DNA of 64,000 nt. Source: Leucaena leucocephala. Lineage: Eukaryota; Streptophyta; Magnoliopsida; Fabales; Fabaceae. This document shows, piece by piece, positions 31,520-44,525 of the stretch. The notes beneath the pieces are model-generated. The model was given only the letters and a program-made list of their open reading frames with translations, was not told the DNA's origin and did not search any database. Within the stretch, counting starts at the first letter, position 1. Each line of letters opens with the position of its first letter. Both the position numbers and the translations under genes were made by a program. The stretch covers positions 16,911,001-16,975,000 of the forward strand of contig CM073562.1 of assembly GCA_037074615.1 (NCBI GenBank). Direction: 5' to 3'.

Positions 31520-33704
31520 ATGCGTGAGATTCTCCATGTCCAGGGAGGCCAGTGTGGTAACCAAATCGGAGCCAAGTTTTGGGAGGTAGTTTGCGCCGAG
31601 CACGGCATCGATTCGACCGGTAGATACCAGGGTGACAATGATTTACAACTCGAACGCGTCAATGTGTACTACAACGAGGCGAGTTGCGGTCGCTTCGTTC
31701 CCAGGGCTGTGCTTATGGATCTGGAGCCGGGAACCATGGATAGCGTCAGATCTGGTCCGTACGGGCAGATTTTCCGACCAGATAACTTTGTTTTCGGTCA
31801 GTCAGGGGCAGGAAATAACTGGGCCAAGGGACACTACACTGAGGGAGCAGAGTTGATCGATTCGGTGCTTGATGTCGTCAGAAAGGAGGCAGAGAACTGC
31901 GACTGCCTTCAAGGTATATAATCCGTGGAGTACTTTAATAGATTTTAGGGCGTTTACTTCTAATGTCACTTATAGGAAGTTCTTTTCTGAGATATTACTA
32001 TTGACTATTTGATTGAACTCTTGCTCTTGTTTTAGATTATTTTACAGATATCTGCATAGTTTAAGGACTTTTGGATTTCTATAACTGATTGGACTATCGA
32101 TCTGTGTGAATGACCGACTATATAAGTTCTTTGAATGCCAAGTTGGAAGCATATCCTTGCAAAAATAAATGTTAAAGGGTCGAGGCTGTGAATTTGTGCT
32201 CTAAAGGAAATGCATAGGTTTCTGCTATATTGAGGTTATTATATTTCCTGCTTTTGAGCCGTATAAATTGTGCCTGTGTAGTTTTTTATGCCATGAATAA
32301 TTTGATCGATTAGGTATGCACATGTCTTAAATTGTAGTTCTCTGGCTCTTGAAGAAATTGTTTTTGGCTATTTTGGCCTTCGTTTGTTATGTTGATCGGA
32401 GCGTAAGAAGCGCAGAATCGAATGAAGTAAGACTATGAGATGTTTTTTAATAATTGCTCAGTAATGTTTGGAAATTATTGTTGTGGATGTGAATTGTAGT
32501 ACTCTGGCGATTGGGTAATCTAGAGTCCTCTGGCTTTCTGTTGCTAAAAACTTAGGCATCCTTTATAGTCTTAATAATTGGCGTTGTTGTCCTTGTCAGA
32601 AGCAAATCGGCAACTTAAATTTTGCATATTATTTCAGGTTTCCAGGTTTGCCACTCGTTGGGTGGTGGAACGGGTTCCGGGATGGGGACGCTTTTGATTT
32701 CTAAGATCAGGGAAGAATATCCCGATCGTATGATGCTCACGTTCTCTGTGTTCCCATCTCCAAAGGTGTCTGACACTGTTGTGGAACCCTATAATGCAAC
32801 CCTTTCCGTTCACCAGCTGGTCGAAAATGCAGATGAATGCATGGTTTTGGATAACGAAGCTCTTTACGACATTTGTTTCCGTACTCTCAAGCTCACCACT
32901 CCAAGCTGTGAGTCTGTTTTCTGGTTTCTATTACAATTGTTGCATTTCGGATACTATAATGTTTTCAGGTGTTTTGGTTCAACGTTGTTAAATTTGATCG
33001 CTTTGTGTTTTTCTGTTACAGTTGGGGATTTGAACCATCTAATTTCTGCCACCATGAGTGGTGTCACATGTTGCCTTCGGTTCCCTGGTCAACTGAATTC
33101 AGATCTCCGCAAACTTGCCGTCAATCTCATCCCCTTCCCTCGGTTGCATTTCTTTATGGTTGGCTTTGCTCCACTCACATCTCGTGGGTCACAGCAGTAT
33201 AGGGCTCTCACCGTACCTGAATTGACTCAACAAATGTGGGATGCCAAAAACATGATGTGTGCTGCTGATCCTCGTCATGGACGATATTTGACTGCCTCTG
33301 CTATGTTCCGAGGTAAAATGAGCACAAAGGAGGTTGATGAGCAGATGATTAACGTTCAGAACAAGAATTCATCATATTTCGTTGAGTGGATCCCCAATAA
33401 TGTGAAATCGACAGTTTGTGATATTCCTCCAACTGGTTTGAAAATGGCATCTACATTTATTGGTAACTCCACTTCCATCCAAGAAATGTTCAGGAGGGTG
33501 AGTGAGCAGTTCACAGCCATGTTCCGCAGAAAGGCTTTCTTGCACTGGTACACAGGAGAGGGTATGGATGAGATGGAGTTTACTGAGGCTGAGAGCAACA
33601 TGAACGATCTTGTTTCTGAATACCAGCAGTACCAAGATGCCACTGCCGATGAGGAGGGGTATGACTATGAAGACGAGGAAGAAGAAGAACCTCAGGAAAT
33701 TTAA
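31520..33704 (+). CDS. TUBB: Beta-tubulin
   Basis: Beta-tubulin is the GTP-hydrolysing partner of alpha-tubulin in microtubules. Three exons are present: 31520-31913, 32638-32907 and 33022-33704. The GT-AG introns are 724 and 114 bp. They give 448 residues, normal for plants. Visible features: the MREI start (the autoregulatory tetrapeptide in animals), GGQCGNQIG in the nucleotide pocket, the tubulin signature GGGTGSG at 140-146, KNSSYFVEWIPNN, and an acidic disordered tail (DYEDEEEEEPQEI). Exon 2 joins exon 1 within the codon for Gly132. A frame reading on from 32622 through exon 2 and the short second intron exists only because that intron has no in-frame stop; the protein family shows the intron must be removed. 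Confidence 0.98.
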
Positions 33705-34860
33705 GATTGTGCTTTCGACTTTTTTGCTACTTATTATGAAAAATGTGTTGATGCTATGTTTTTCTCCCTCTACCTGAATATCTTTTTCGGGAGGCTTGAA
33801 TTGTTTTGGGGCTCTCACCCTTTGTTCGTCATAGCTGTAGGTTTTAATTTTGATCATATTTACATGACTAAATTGTGCCCGTGTGAACTTGTGCTTAGGT
33901 TGGAAGTTTAGGTTATATTTGTGCTATATGGGTATACCTTGCTCTTGTTTTGTTAACGCCTCGGGCATTTTCGGAATAGATTTACTGTGTGTTAGGAAAC
34001 ATTGATAAATTTTAAAATAAATAGTTATATTTATTTAAATGAATTTTTGAATAAGACGGTTTGAAAGTAAGATTTTAGATAAATTAATTAGATATAAATT
34101 AATAAATTATTATATTATTTATGTTTTTATTTACATCTTTTCTTCTTTTTTTTATTTTTTTTTACATTATCACTCTTGTATCTATTTTTTTTTGTATATT
34201 TTTTACACTCTCTTCTATCTTTTCATTTAATATTTATATTTTTCATAATTATTCTATATTGGTATAAAAATCTGACTTGTCTCGAGAATTTTATAATTAT
34301 TCTGAGTTTTGTTGCTTTGATTTTCTTTTTATTAAGCTAACTGGAGAGAGATCAAGATAGGAAAACAATTTGATGTACTATATTCTTGTTAGCATCATTC
34401 GATTTTTGCCAGGTTGTCGTGAATATAACACTAATGGATATTTTTATTTAAAAACTAATACATCTCTGAATTTCTCGATTGCAAAAATATTATTGTTTTC
34501 ATAACATTGTTTTTATTAAATGGACATATTCCAGAACTTTATACTGGAAAATTCATTCTTAATCCATCCATGTTCGTTTCCAATACCTTCCCAGCTCTGT
34601 CAATTGCCATTGGGGGTTAGTCTCTGCTCTGAATTTGGCCTCTGAAGCTCTGAGCAGTGTCAATTTTCAAAATAAGTAAATTATTTCAAAAAGATCTTAA
34701 CCATCCAGAACATTCAGTAAAAAATAATCATCTTATTTGGGTAAGTAAAATTTTATTTATGATGATTATTTTTTTTTTCTTTCACAATTATAGATAATCC
34801 AAAATAAACACGTTGCCTTACATTCCAACATATTGCTGGGGGACTTTACACCAGAGAAGC
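33705..34860. other. Intergenic region between convergent beta-tubulin and AAE3-like genes
   Basis: It contains the 3' UTRs of two convergent genes and AT-rich DNA. I see no further gene or clear repeat. Confidence 0.5.
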
Positions 34861-37800
34861 TCACTTCTGAGAAACGAAGTGTTCAGCAACAAGACGACGG
34901 AGGATCTTGCCGGTGGCAGTTTTTGGCAAAGAATCGGTAATGAAAACCTTCTTGGGGACTTTGAAGGATGCAAGATTCTTCTTGCAAAACTTAAACACCT
35001 CTTCCTCGTCAATTTCTGATCCTTCTCTTGCTATCACTGCACAATTTATCTGTCACCAACACCAATTTAACAAGTTAATACCTCTTTCAAGCTCTTGTAT
35101 CCTCTAGCAATTATAAAACAGGACAAATACGATATTTATTGTTTGATTGCATCCCAGTTGTTTGGTTTTGGTCAAATTGTATGATGGAGTTTCACAAACA
35201 AAAGAGATTCTTGGCAAAAACGAACAAACAAACAACAGAGATAAAGTCTCAATCTCAATAAGGACCGTTTTTCTTGTAAGCCACAAAAGGTTGGCTGGTG
35301 ACATGAATAATCCCATGAACTTTGAGAAAGTGACAATTTTAATGATTCAGACCAGAACTTTCGTCTTTTTTTTACCAGTACTTTTGGTTAGACGCTTCCC
35401 ACATGATAGAGGACTCATCACAGTGATAATCGATGGTCGATAGACCAAGTGCCTCTCTTTTTTGTTTTTGTTTTTCCTTTTTTTATGACTATGCAAAATT
35501 TTGTGATCCTGGTTAACACTAATTTGCATGCACACAAAAATGTTGTGGCCCAAGAAATTAGACCCCCTAGTTGTCCTAGGGAAAAATTTTGCCCCCGAAA
35601 AAATTACTTAAATTCATCACTTGCTGTGCACTAATTTAATCAATGTCAATATCTACCAAAATATGTATGTATTTTAGTGAAAATTGCTTTGCAGTTTTTT
35701 GTAAGGAGCCATGAAATGTGTATTTTTTTGTCTGCTCCATTAAGTTTTGTGTAATGTATAGGACCTACTTATCTAATAATATTATGAAAAATATTGAATA
35801 CATGCCTTACATTCTAAAAGCTAACAAGATGACGCTAGGTATGTTATTTCCAAATGTGATTGGAGTTTTTGACTTGGTATAATGTCAAGATTTTCTTTAA
35901 TTAAAAAGCTCTACTTGTATGCCCAAAATATAATTAAAACTAATATTTTCATTCAAGTCCAGGATCTTACTACCTATTCAAATAAATAATTACATCTTAA
36001 TTATGTTCATGACAACATAATTTTAAATCGATGAAACCCCATGAGGAATTTTTATAAACTTTTAACATATTTCTTTAATAAAAATATAGATTTAAAGAGA
36101 TATGAAGGAAGGATAGGATAAGGGCATACCTCTTCGCCATATTTGTCGTCTGGGACTCCAAAAGCAACCGCCTGAGCAATGTCCGGATGCGATAACAGGA
36201 CAGCATCCACTTCTATGGGCGATATTTTCTCCCCTGTTTTTATCATAAAATTCCACTTTATTACGTCATATTATAATAATGTCCTAAACTATTTATTTCC
36301 ATGTCTTTTTCGAGAATATATAAGCTATATCCTCTTGTTTTTCTGGCCCACCCCATATAATATATGGCAAATATAACCGTCACAATGCCTTCACAACAGG
36401 CCGAAAATGCCCTGCTTAACCTACGTACCCCAAAAACTAATGGCGCTTCATTTATTCAAAGTGACTTTCTCCTCCAAAGCTCCCCCTTTTGAGGAACAAT
36501 TAATTAGGCGATAACTGAGAACACTGTCAGGTACTCAATTCCCAAGACGCTTCTCTTCTTAAATACTAATATCGTTCATTATTTGATTTGATTCGATTCG
36601 ATTCCTACCTGGCGAAACTTCCTTAAATCATGCCTAGTCTCCCGAATTCCGAGGCAGTTTGCTCGCAGTTTCGGCACGCTAATCTCAAGATTCCCGACAA
36701 ATAATCCTAAAATAATAATAACTTTGATGACTCAGTAAAATTAAAACGGCAATTACCTCCACGATTAATGAGTTCCTTCATTCGTCCAACCAGATGCAAA
36801 TACCCGTCTGAATCCAAGAACCCGAGGTCACCTGTATGGAACCATCCGAATTGGAACGCTGTCGTATTAGCTTCAGAGTTATTTTTGTATCCTTTTGTCA
36901 CATTCGAGCCCCTGATACAGACCTCTCCGTCAACTTCGGCGTTCTGGATCTCTCCCTTCTCGTTCAGTATCGCCATTTCTTGACCCACTGGTTTCCCCAC
37001 CGACCCGGGCTTGTGTGGCCCGTCCTCCGGCAACGGGTTTGATGCCATTAGATGGGACGCTTCCGTCATTGCATAGGCCTCCAAAACCGGAGCTCCGAAT
37101 GCCTCCTCCATACGACCCAATATAATTGGTGCGAGCGACGCGCTGCAACTACGAATAAACCGGAGTTTCGGGTGGGGTTCGGGTTTACTCGAGTGACGAT
37201 CCAGTATGATCTGGTGTATGGTAGGGACGGCCGTGTACCACGTCGCGTTATAATTCAGCATGTCTGCCCAAAACGTGGAAGCCGAGAAACGGCCAGCCGC
37301 CGGCAGTGTCACAGCCGCCCCGGAAATGAGTGAACTCAGTAATCCCGCAATGAGTCCGTGGACGTGAAAGAGTGGCAGAACGATCACCGTCGAGTCGGAC
37401 TCAGTGAGTCTGTACACGGACTTTATATTCTGAACCGAAGCGGCTAAGTTGTGCTGAGTTAGAGGCACTCCTTTGGGCCGGCTTGTCGTACCAGAGGTGT
37501 GGAGGAATAGGGATACGTCGGAAGGGTCGTTAACGAGTTTGGCGGCCGAGTCCGATCTTGACTCGTTCTGAGCCAGTGAGAGACTAAGCTCGGCGTCATC
37601 GGCTTTGGAAAGCGAAGCCGTCGCGTGAGGGATATTAAGCTTCGAAGCCGCTGCTTGAGCCGGAGCATTTCCTTCTTGGGACGTCAGTAAGAGCTTCGAC
37701 TCCGAGTCGGATAAATAAAACTCGAACTCCTCGGCCGTATAGGCGGGGTTCAGCGGCGCAGCCGTGGCTCGTGCACGAATCACGGCCAAAAACATTATGA

Positions 37801-38177
37801 TGAACTGTGGAATAAGGGGGGAAAATCAACGTCATATATATTGAATCAGATCAGGGAAGAAAAAATTCCAAGAAATATGGAAACTAGACGATTCAACGAA
37901 ATAGTGCGGATTCATTTCCTTTAGTATCCGTTCAGATCAACCAAACAAGGAATATGCATTAAAATGAAGATCAAACCTCGACGGTATTGGGGAAGGTAAG
38001 ACAGACGACATCGCCGGCGTTGATTCCGGAGGAGACTAAACGAGAAGCGGCGCGCTCGATGAGTTCGATAAGACGAGAATAGGTGAGATCGAACTTGCCG
38101 GAGACGGAGATGGCACGACGGGAGGGGAATTCGGCGGAGATTCGATTGAGCAAGCCGGTGAGAGTGGGAGCCTCCAT
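34861..38177 (-). CDS. AAE3: Oxalate-CoA ligase, AAE3-like (4-coumarate-CoA-ligase-like)
   Basis: Four minus-strand exons (38177-37977, 37804-36757, 36233-36130 and 35049-34861) encode 513 residues, the length of Arabidopsis AAE3. This ATP-dependent adenylating enzyme makes oxalyl-CoA from oxalate and CoA, the first step of cytosolic oxalate breakdown. Motifs: AMP-binding P-loop SGTTSRPKG at 171-179, LPLFHVHG, YAMTEASH, HTGDLGFLDSDGYLHLVGR and catalytic Lys499 in TATGKI. The start at 38177 is preferred. An in-frame ATG at 38300 overlaps the TATA box, so it should lie upstream of transcription. No strong C-terminal peroxisome signal is seen (ends SQK). The substrate is inferred from close resemblance to AAE3 rather than to true 4CL. 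Confidence 0.95.
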
Positions 38178-38298
38178 GGTTTGGGATTGGGGAGAATCAA
38201 TCAGAAAGAGTTTTTGGGACAAAGAAAATAAAAATGGAGATGAGTCAATTAAGGGAGAAGCAAGGGAAATGGCTTTGCTGCGAGTTGCGATGTATCCC

Positions 38299-38307
38299 AA
38301 TATATAA
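38299..38307 (-). promoter_or_regulatory. TATA box of the AAE3-like gene
   Basis: On the minus strand this reads TTATATATT, about 120 bases before the chosen ATG. It argues against the longer reading frame beginning at 38300. Confidence 0.6.
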
Positions 38308-39216
38308 GGAACGAGAGAGGCGGTTCATTCGACGTGGCAAATTTTGACGCGTCAATGTCAAGAGCAGTCGTTTTTTTGAAGATTTTTATACCACTGTTTT
38401 TAATTAATTAATTAATGCCGCACCAAGCCCCCAACCCAACTTTTATATGTAATTTTTTTTATTTCACGACATGATAATAATTTAGAAATTTTTTATTCAT
38501 TCCCTCATTCGTTAATTAATTATATTTTTTTTTATATCTCTTCATTTTGTGAGATCCCATATATTGATTGTCTTTGTATCACTCATCTTCCTCTTTAAAC
38601 CTAATTAAAGATACACGTGGGCAGAGGTTTTACCTCCCCCAGACAGTTTATGTAGCCAAGTTCAAATGGGGCTTTGAAAAGCAAGCCAGTCAGTTTGGTC
38701 CTTTTTTTTCTTTGAAAAGGTAGAGTTACAAATAAATGTTTATATCCTCACAGTTACGTAACAATAATAATTATTTACAAAATGAAAAAAAAGGAAAATT
38801 AAGAATCTAAAGGTGGAAAGCAAGCAAAATACCAACGAGTAGTTCTATTGGAGTATCGTTTTTACGTGTGAGCCATGTGTACATATTTAAACATCTGATT
38901 CGTTCTTATTTTTTTCAAAGAAAAAAAAAACAATCGGTGTTGTTTGAATAAGGAGTTTTGCTTTGAAGTGGGAGGATCCAGGGATGGGGGTGTGTGCCAC
39001 ACGGAAAGAAAGGAGGCCACCATAGTTGACCAGGTAGCAACTGGTCAGATGAACCTTAACTATAGGCTTCGTCTCCTGTCTGTCGCTTTCCCATTCACAT
39101 GTCCACCTCACTGCCACGTCACCAACCCCCACTCGCCGCCTCCTACTATTGTGTCTTCTCTCCTCACTCGTTAATTATATTCATTCCATTGCTTATTACC
39201 AATACATTCTTATTTT
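38308..39216. other. Upstream flank of the AAE3-like gene, no further gene
   Basis: AT-rich DNA with short chance frames only. It ends at MITE copy B. Confidence 0.5.
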
Positions 39217-39815
39217 GGGCGTGTTTGGATTGTGTTTTAGAGAATAGATTTTAGAAAATAGATTTTAGGAAGAATATATTTTGGAAAAAATAGATTCTGG
39301 AGAATAGATTTTAGGAAGATGAAAATAGAGATGTTTGGATGATTAATAGTAGAATCACTTTTTATATTAATAAATTACTAAAAAGGGTATGATTTGATTA
39401 AAGTATGAGAGAGGAGAGAGGGTAGAGAATAAATAGGAGAGATGATAGAGGAGAGAGAAGAAATAGGAGAGAGTGTAGAGAAGAGAGAGAAAAATGGAGA
39501 TAGTGTGAAGAGGATAGAGGAGAGAGATAAGAGAGAGTATAAGAAAAAAGTAAGGATAAAATAATAATTAGATAATCTATAAACTCTTTTACAGTTCCAA
39601 AATCAATTTTCAATAGCTTATTCAAAACCATGGTTTCAAACCGAGGTTTTGCCCAAAATCAATTTTTGACAAAAATGATTATTTAGTTCAAATTTTATCA
39701 AATTGAGATTTTGTTTTAAAATCAATTCTGAACAAAAATTAATATTTATGTAAAATTTTTTCAAACCGAAATTTTGCTCAAAATTCATTCTCAAATGTGG
39801 ATGCCAAACACGCAC
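39217..39815. mobile_element. Tourist-like MITE, copy B (inverted relative to copy A)
   Basis: The ends are GGGCGTGTTTGGAT and CCAAACACGCAC. The interior mirrors copy A in reverse complement, with TTTTAGGAAGAATA-type repeats, a GA-rich core (about 39405-39540) and CAAACCGAGGTTTTG. TTA follows the right end, but the left flank is TTT, so the target duplication is imperfect. It is non-coding. Confidence 0.7.
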
Positions 39816-41375
39816 TTAATCATAACAAAAAAATTTCTAATACAAAATTTATTATTTAAAAGTATTTAAAATTTATTTAAAGATCCATATACAACTTTTT
39901 TCCCAGTTCCATACAATATATATAACTTTATACAAAATATAAAAATTATTTATATATAATTAAAGATATACTAAAAATGAGTTGTAGTGGCACAAATGAG
40001 TTGTAAGCGTTTACGGATATGAATTGTTTAGATGCTTTCTGGACGAGAATGAAAAATGTTTAAGCAATTTGTCCTTATTCACCGCCAACTACTGTTGCCT
40101 TGTCAATCGAGAATTATTAATAATTTAATTCTTTTTGTCCAAATTAGGTATAGTCTTAGAATTAATAAAAGATTTATAAAATTATATATTAAATGAATTC
40201 TCATGATAATAATATAAATTAAATTTATATTCTTATAGAATATAAATATATTTTTTATTTTTTATATTAATTCTTATTTGTTACTAATAATTTAATTTCT
40301 TCTTGCTAAAACAGTCTTATTTAATTATAAGGCCCATGTTAAAAATACAATGATTGGCTGATGAAAAAACAAACGACACTATATATTAGATCCCACCATT
40401 ACCTTGTTCCATTTCACTGGCCTCATATCTCCCCTTCACTTCAGTTGTCGTATATAGATCAAGATATCTTTAATTGATGAAAAATATTACCATGAATCAA
40501 TTAAGACCCTTTTATTTATTTCCCTCGTTTAGATGGGGGTGGGGGAGAGAGAATATAATAAAATCGTTAGAAAATAATGATAATAAATGATAAGGAAAAA
40601 GAAGATATAACTATTAAATGAGTTTTTTTTTTGTTGCTAAAAATGAAAAGTTCGTAAATGCTTATAATTCTAAACCAACAGAATCTTGAAAGAAAATAAA
40701 AAATCTAAAATAAAAAATAAAAAATAGGTGGAGTAATAAAACTTATAACGTGTGTTCCAATAAGTCTTATGCTGTATTTGGAAGTTGAAGCAATGGAACT
40801 GGAACCACGTATTGGGATGATTTCAAAACCAATTTTTGATAAAGGAAATAACAATCTTTTGCTACTGCCCAAACAACGTTTTTATTATATTATATTAGAA
40901 GTAATCATATTATATATATTATTAGGTAATAAATATATATACTTCCTTTAGATAAAATTTAAACTATGACTTATCATATTGTGAGATATAACCCTTATTT
41001 TTATTAGACTTAATTCCTCTTGGTGACCTTACAAAATTAAATAATAATGAATGAAACAGACTGCAAAAAATAAAAAAAAGAATATGCCAAACGTTAATAC
41101 TTGCATATGGGCCTTTCAATGATATAATGTTAAATCATCTTAAAGAAATACTACAAATGAAGCCCCAAGCACTCGATAGCAACAATAGATTAATTTATTT
41201 GTTTTTGGGCTATTGCCCTCTTTATATAGCAAAAAATAAATAAATAAATAAATAAAGGAAGCCCTAAAGACTAGGTGGCAATGAATAATCATTATTGAAC
41301 TTATCGTCCGTATATTTAATTGATGAATAGATAAGATATGCGATTAATTATAGCATATTTGATTCATGAGGAGTA
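39816..41375. other. AT-rich intergenic DNA
   Basis: No gene or defined repeat is seen. Stops are dense in all frames. Confidence 0.5.
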
Positions 41376-41378
41376 TTA

Positions 41379-41566
41379 TTTTATTATGATTCTAGTCATG
41401 ACACTTGGAGAGGTATCCTAACTCTTGGGTGCCTAAGTTTAACCCTGAAAGTAATAGACGGCTTGCCCTGACCTATATTGGCATCGCCTAGGAGAAAAAG
41501 ATATTTTTTCTCTACCCTTAGATTGTGGGTAAGCCCAATCCATTTCTAAAATTTTTTGTAACAAAA
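41379..41566. repeat. Dispersed repeat copy 1
   Basis: This shares the order of blocks (TCCTAACTCTT, then CCTGA, then GATATT, then GTGGGTAAGCC) with 41671-41846 and, more weakly, with 17557-17738. It is presumably a fragment of a transposon family; no coding domain is visible. Confidence 0.6.
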
Positions 41567-41670
41567 AAGAAAAATTATTCAACCCATTTTACCTATCATT
41601 TGGGGGTTCAACTAGTGAAGGAGAGAGCATGTGATTATTTGGAGTATGTTCGATCCCTTGAAAGTACCAG

Positions 41671-41846
41671 TTTGTTGTAATTCTAATCACGACGTTTGGG
41701 GAGATATCCTAACTCTTAAGTACATATGTTTATACCTGAAGACAATTGATAACTTATCCTGCTCAATATTGATATCATCTAAGAGGAAATGATATTTCGT
41801 CTGCTCTTGGATCGTGGGTAAGCCTAACTGCTTATAAAAAATTATT
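41671..41846. repeat. Dispersed repeat copy 2
   Basis: A diverged copy of 41379-41566 in the same orientation, about 100 bp after it. Confidence 0.6.
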
Positions 41847-41959
41847 TATAAAAAACATTATTGAACCCATTCTTGCCCATAAATAGTGGAAAATTAAAGC
41901 ACAAGGGATATTAATTCTACAGCTCTACACGTATAATAAGAACTAAGGAGAGACTGTTA

Positions 41960-42484
41960 GTGTGTGTTTGGTAAACTGTCAAACCTAAGTTTGGCTCAAA
42001 ATCTAGGTTTTGAGAAATTTTAAAACAAACAGCCATATTTGTTCAAACGGACTTTTGGATTAAACTATGATTTAAAATCAAGGTTTTAGATAAACTGGTT
42101 AGAGTAGCTTATGAAACAGTAAAAGAGATTATAAACTAACCAATTACTATATTATCCCTACTTTTTCTTACACCTCTCTCATACTTTTTCCTATACCCTC
42201 TCTCCTACTCTTTCTTACACCCTCTCTCTTTTCTTTCTTACACCCTCTCTCTTTTCTTTCTTACACCCTTTCTCCTCTCATCTATTATCTCTCATCATTT
42301 AATACTTATACCATTTTTCATAATTTACCAATAATAAAAGTACTTTTAGAAATAACTATCCAAACACTCATTTATTCAAAATCATTTTTTTTCATAAGCT
42401 CTTTTTCAAAATTCCTTTTCTATAAGTTATACAAAAGCCCTTTTTTTCATAAGCTTATTTTCTAAATCCTATCTAAACGGGCCC
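41960..42484. mobile_element. Tourist-like MITE, copy C
   Basis: The 525-bp element starts GTGTGTGTTTGGTAAACTG and ends AAACGGGCCC. It is flanked by TTA at 41957-41959 and 42485-42487, matching the 3-bp target of PIF/Harbinger elements. The core is CT-rich (CACCCTCTCTC repeats). It faces copy D, forming a long inverted repeat. Confidence 0.75.
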
Positions 42485-42619
42485 TTAATCTCATATCATT
42501 CCTAACATGGATTTAGGTGTTGATATGAGGTGTAACTAGGGTTAAATCTCAGCAAAAGTAAAACATTTTAATTGTGATTTTTGAGTTTAGGTATTGATAT
42601 GAGGTGTAACTTGGGTTAA

Positions 42620-43064
42620 GGGCCTGTTTGGATAGGATTTTGAAAACATGCTTATGAAAAAAAGAGCTTTTTGGCAGCTTATAGAAAAAAGATTTTGGAT
42701 AAGAGTTTATAAAAAAAAAATAGTTTTGAATAAATGAGTGTTTGAATAGTTATTTCCAGAAGTACTTTTATTATTGGTAAATTACGAAAAATGGTATGAG
42801 TATTAAATGATGAGAGATGAGAGATGAGAGGAGAAAGGAGGGAGGGTGTAAGAAAGAAAAGAGAGAGGGTGCAAGAAAAAATAGGGGTAATATAGTAATT
42901 GGTTAGTTTATAAGCTCTTTTACTGTTCTATAAGCTACTCTGACCAGCTTATCTGAAACCTTAATTTTAAACTATTGTTTAGTCTAAAAGCCCATTTGAA
43001 CAAATATGACTATTTATTTTAATTTTTTTTTAAATTTAGATTTGACAGTTTGCCAAACACACAC
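42620..43064. mobile_element. Tourist-like MITE, copy D (inverted relative to copy C)
   Basis: The 445-bp element starts GGGCCTGTTTGGAT and ends GCCAAACACACAC. It is flanked by TAA at 42617-42619 and 43065-43067. It is the reverse complement of copy C over most of its length, with a shorter low-complexity core. Confidence 0.75.
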
Positions 43065-43917
43065 TAAATGATTAATGATAGTTAAATAAAATTGTTCAGA
43101 CTTAAGTGGCTGTACTAAAACTATAATGGTAATCTGTTAAAACATCTTCCTTCTTCGAGTGCACCTTGTTCCTTCAAGGCTAAGGACATATTCTATGACC
43201 CTGACTTGATGAAATTGGAGCAGGAATGGCGGCCAGGTTAATATTTTTTTTTATTATAATATTTTCTTTTTGTGAAATGGATCAATTACACAAACACACT
43301 CTTATTTGTAACCATTATCATAAAGAACAGTGACACACACCCATGCCTTACACCACTTGGGATATTAGAACCACAATCTCCCCTTATAATATCTACCTTT
43401 CATTTGTAAGATTGAATATTATATAGATAATATTCCATCTGATACTTAATATATAACTTAATAATTAATTTAAATAGATTAAAATAATTAAAATAATTAT
43501 TTATAATAAATATGTGTTAATTTTTCTATAATATCTTTCATAATCACATGTATTATAGTTATCTTTTCACCAAATCTCAATAAAAAAAGTTTTAAAAAAT
43601 AAAATTGAAAGAAAAAGTATATTGATGTATTATATCTATAACTAAAATGAATATTTTATCTAACACTTATATTTATAATAGGAGATAGTCTATTATATTC
43701 ATTGAATTGCGTATAGATTTATATATATATATAGAAGGATATTAAAATACGAATTTGAAACCTAAAAAATTAGCTAGAAGCTCCCAACTAGTTAGGATAA
43801 ATGAAAGTGAGATGATTTTATCCATATTTTGATGCACGTAAGCACTTGTAACATTGTCACGCTTGGAGGAAGGGGAGTTTGAAATTGATATATAGATATT
43901 GGTAAAAAGAGAAAACA

Positions 43918-43950
<33 letters not shown>

Positions 43951-44486
43951 AGGGAAAAGAAGACGAAATACTGATGAAGTCCATAATTGTAGCTGTTCAA
44001 TGCAGAGGATTTTAAGCTCCAGAATATGAATTCTATGTTCTTTATAATATATATCTACCTCAACTCTCTGTTCCACACGCTGTTCACTTGAATCACGGAG
44101 CAATATTTCGAATCAATTCATGTTCATGGATATAGCTCTCATTATTTCTGGGATGGCGGGCAGCCGATCGAGTCAATTACAGTAACATTAATTATTTGTC
44201 GCTTCTTAATTTTAAAATTTGACATTGAAAACCAGATCAGTGAAATGAAAGGAAGCCGAACCTTATTGCTTTATAGGATGGACCACATTAGCTAGAACAC
44301 AAATTTTACAACAAAATAGGATCATGTCCCATTGGAAAGCTCCTTATGAACGAAGCTGTTGGTGGCAGGCATTATTACAGCACAAACCAAGCAAACTACG
44401 TACTGAGGGCCCAAATTAAACTAACATATAATCTATCATATATAATCTATATATATATGGCTTGGGGCATAACATTAAAAAACTAG

Positions 44487-44519
<33 letters not shown>
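43065..44519. other. Intergenic DNA downstream of the PAR1-family gene
   Basis: AT-rich, with (TA)n and (GA)n runs at 43918-43950 and an (AT)n tract at 44488-44520 that reaches the stop codon of the PAR1 gene. No gene is seen. Confidence 0.5.

Positions 44520-44525
<6 letters not shown>

Noticed and set aside
32908..33021. Beta-tubulin translated through its second intron
   Set aside because: The intron lacks an in-frame stop, but GT-AG borders and the invariant protein sequence show it is spliced out.
37971..38300. A 41-residue N-terminal extension of the AAE3-like protein as a targeting peptide
   Set aside because: The upstream ATG overlaps the TATA box and the family start matches the Met at 38177.
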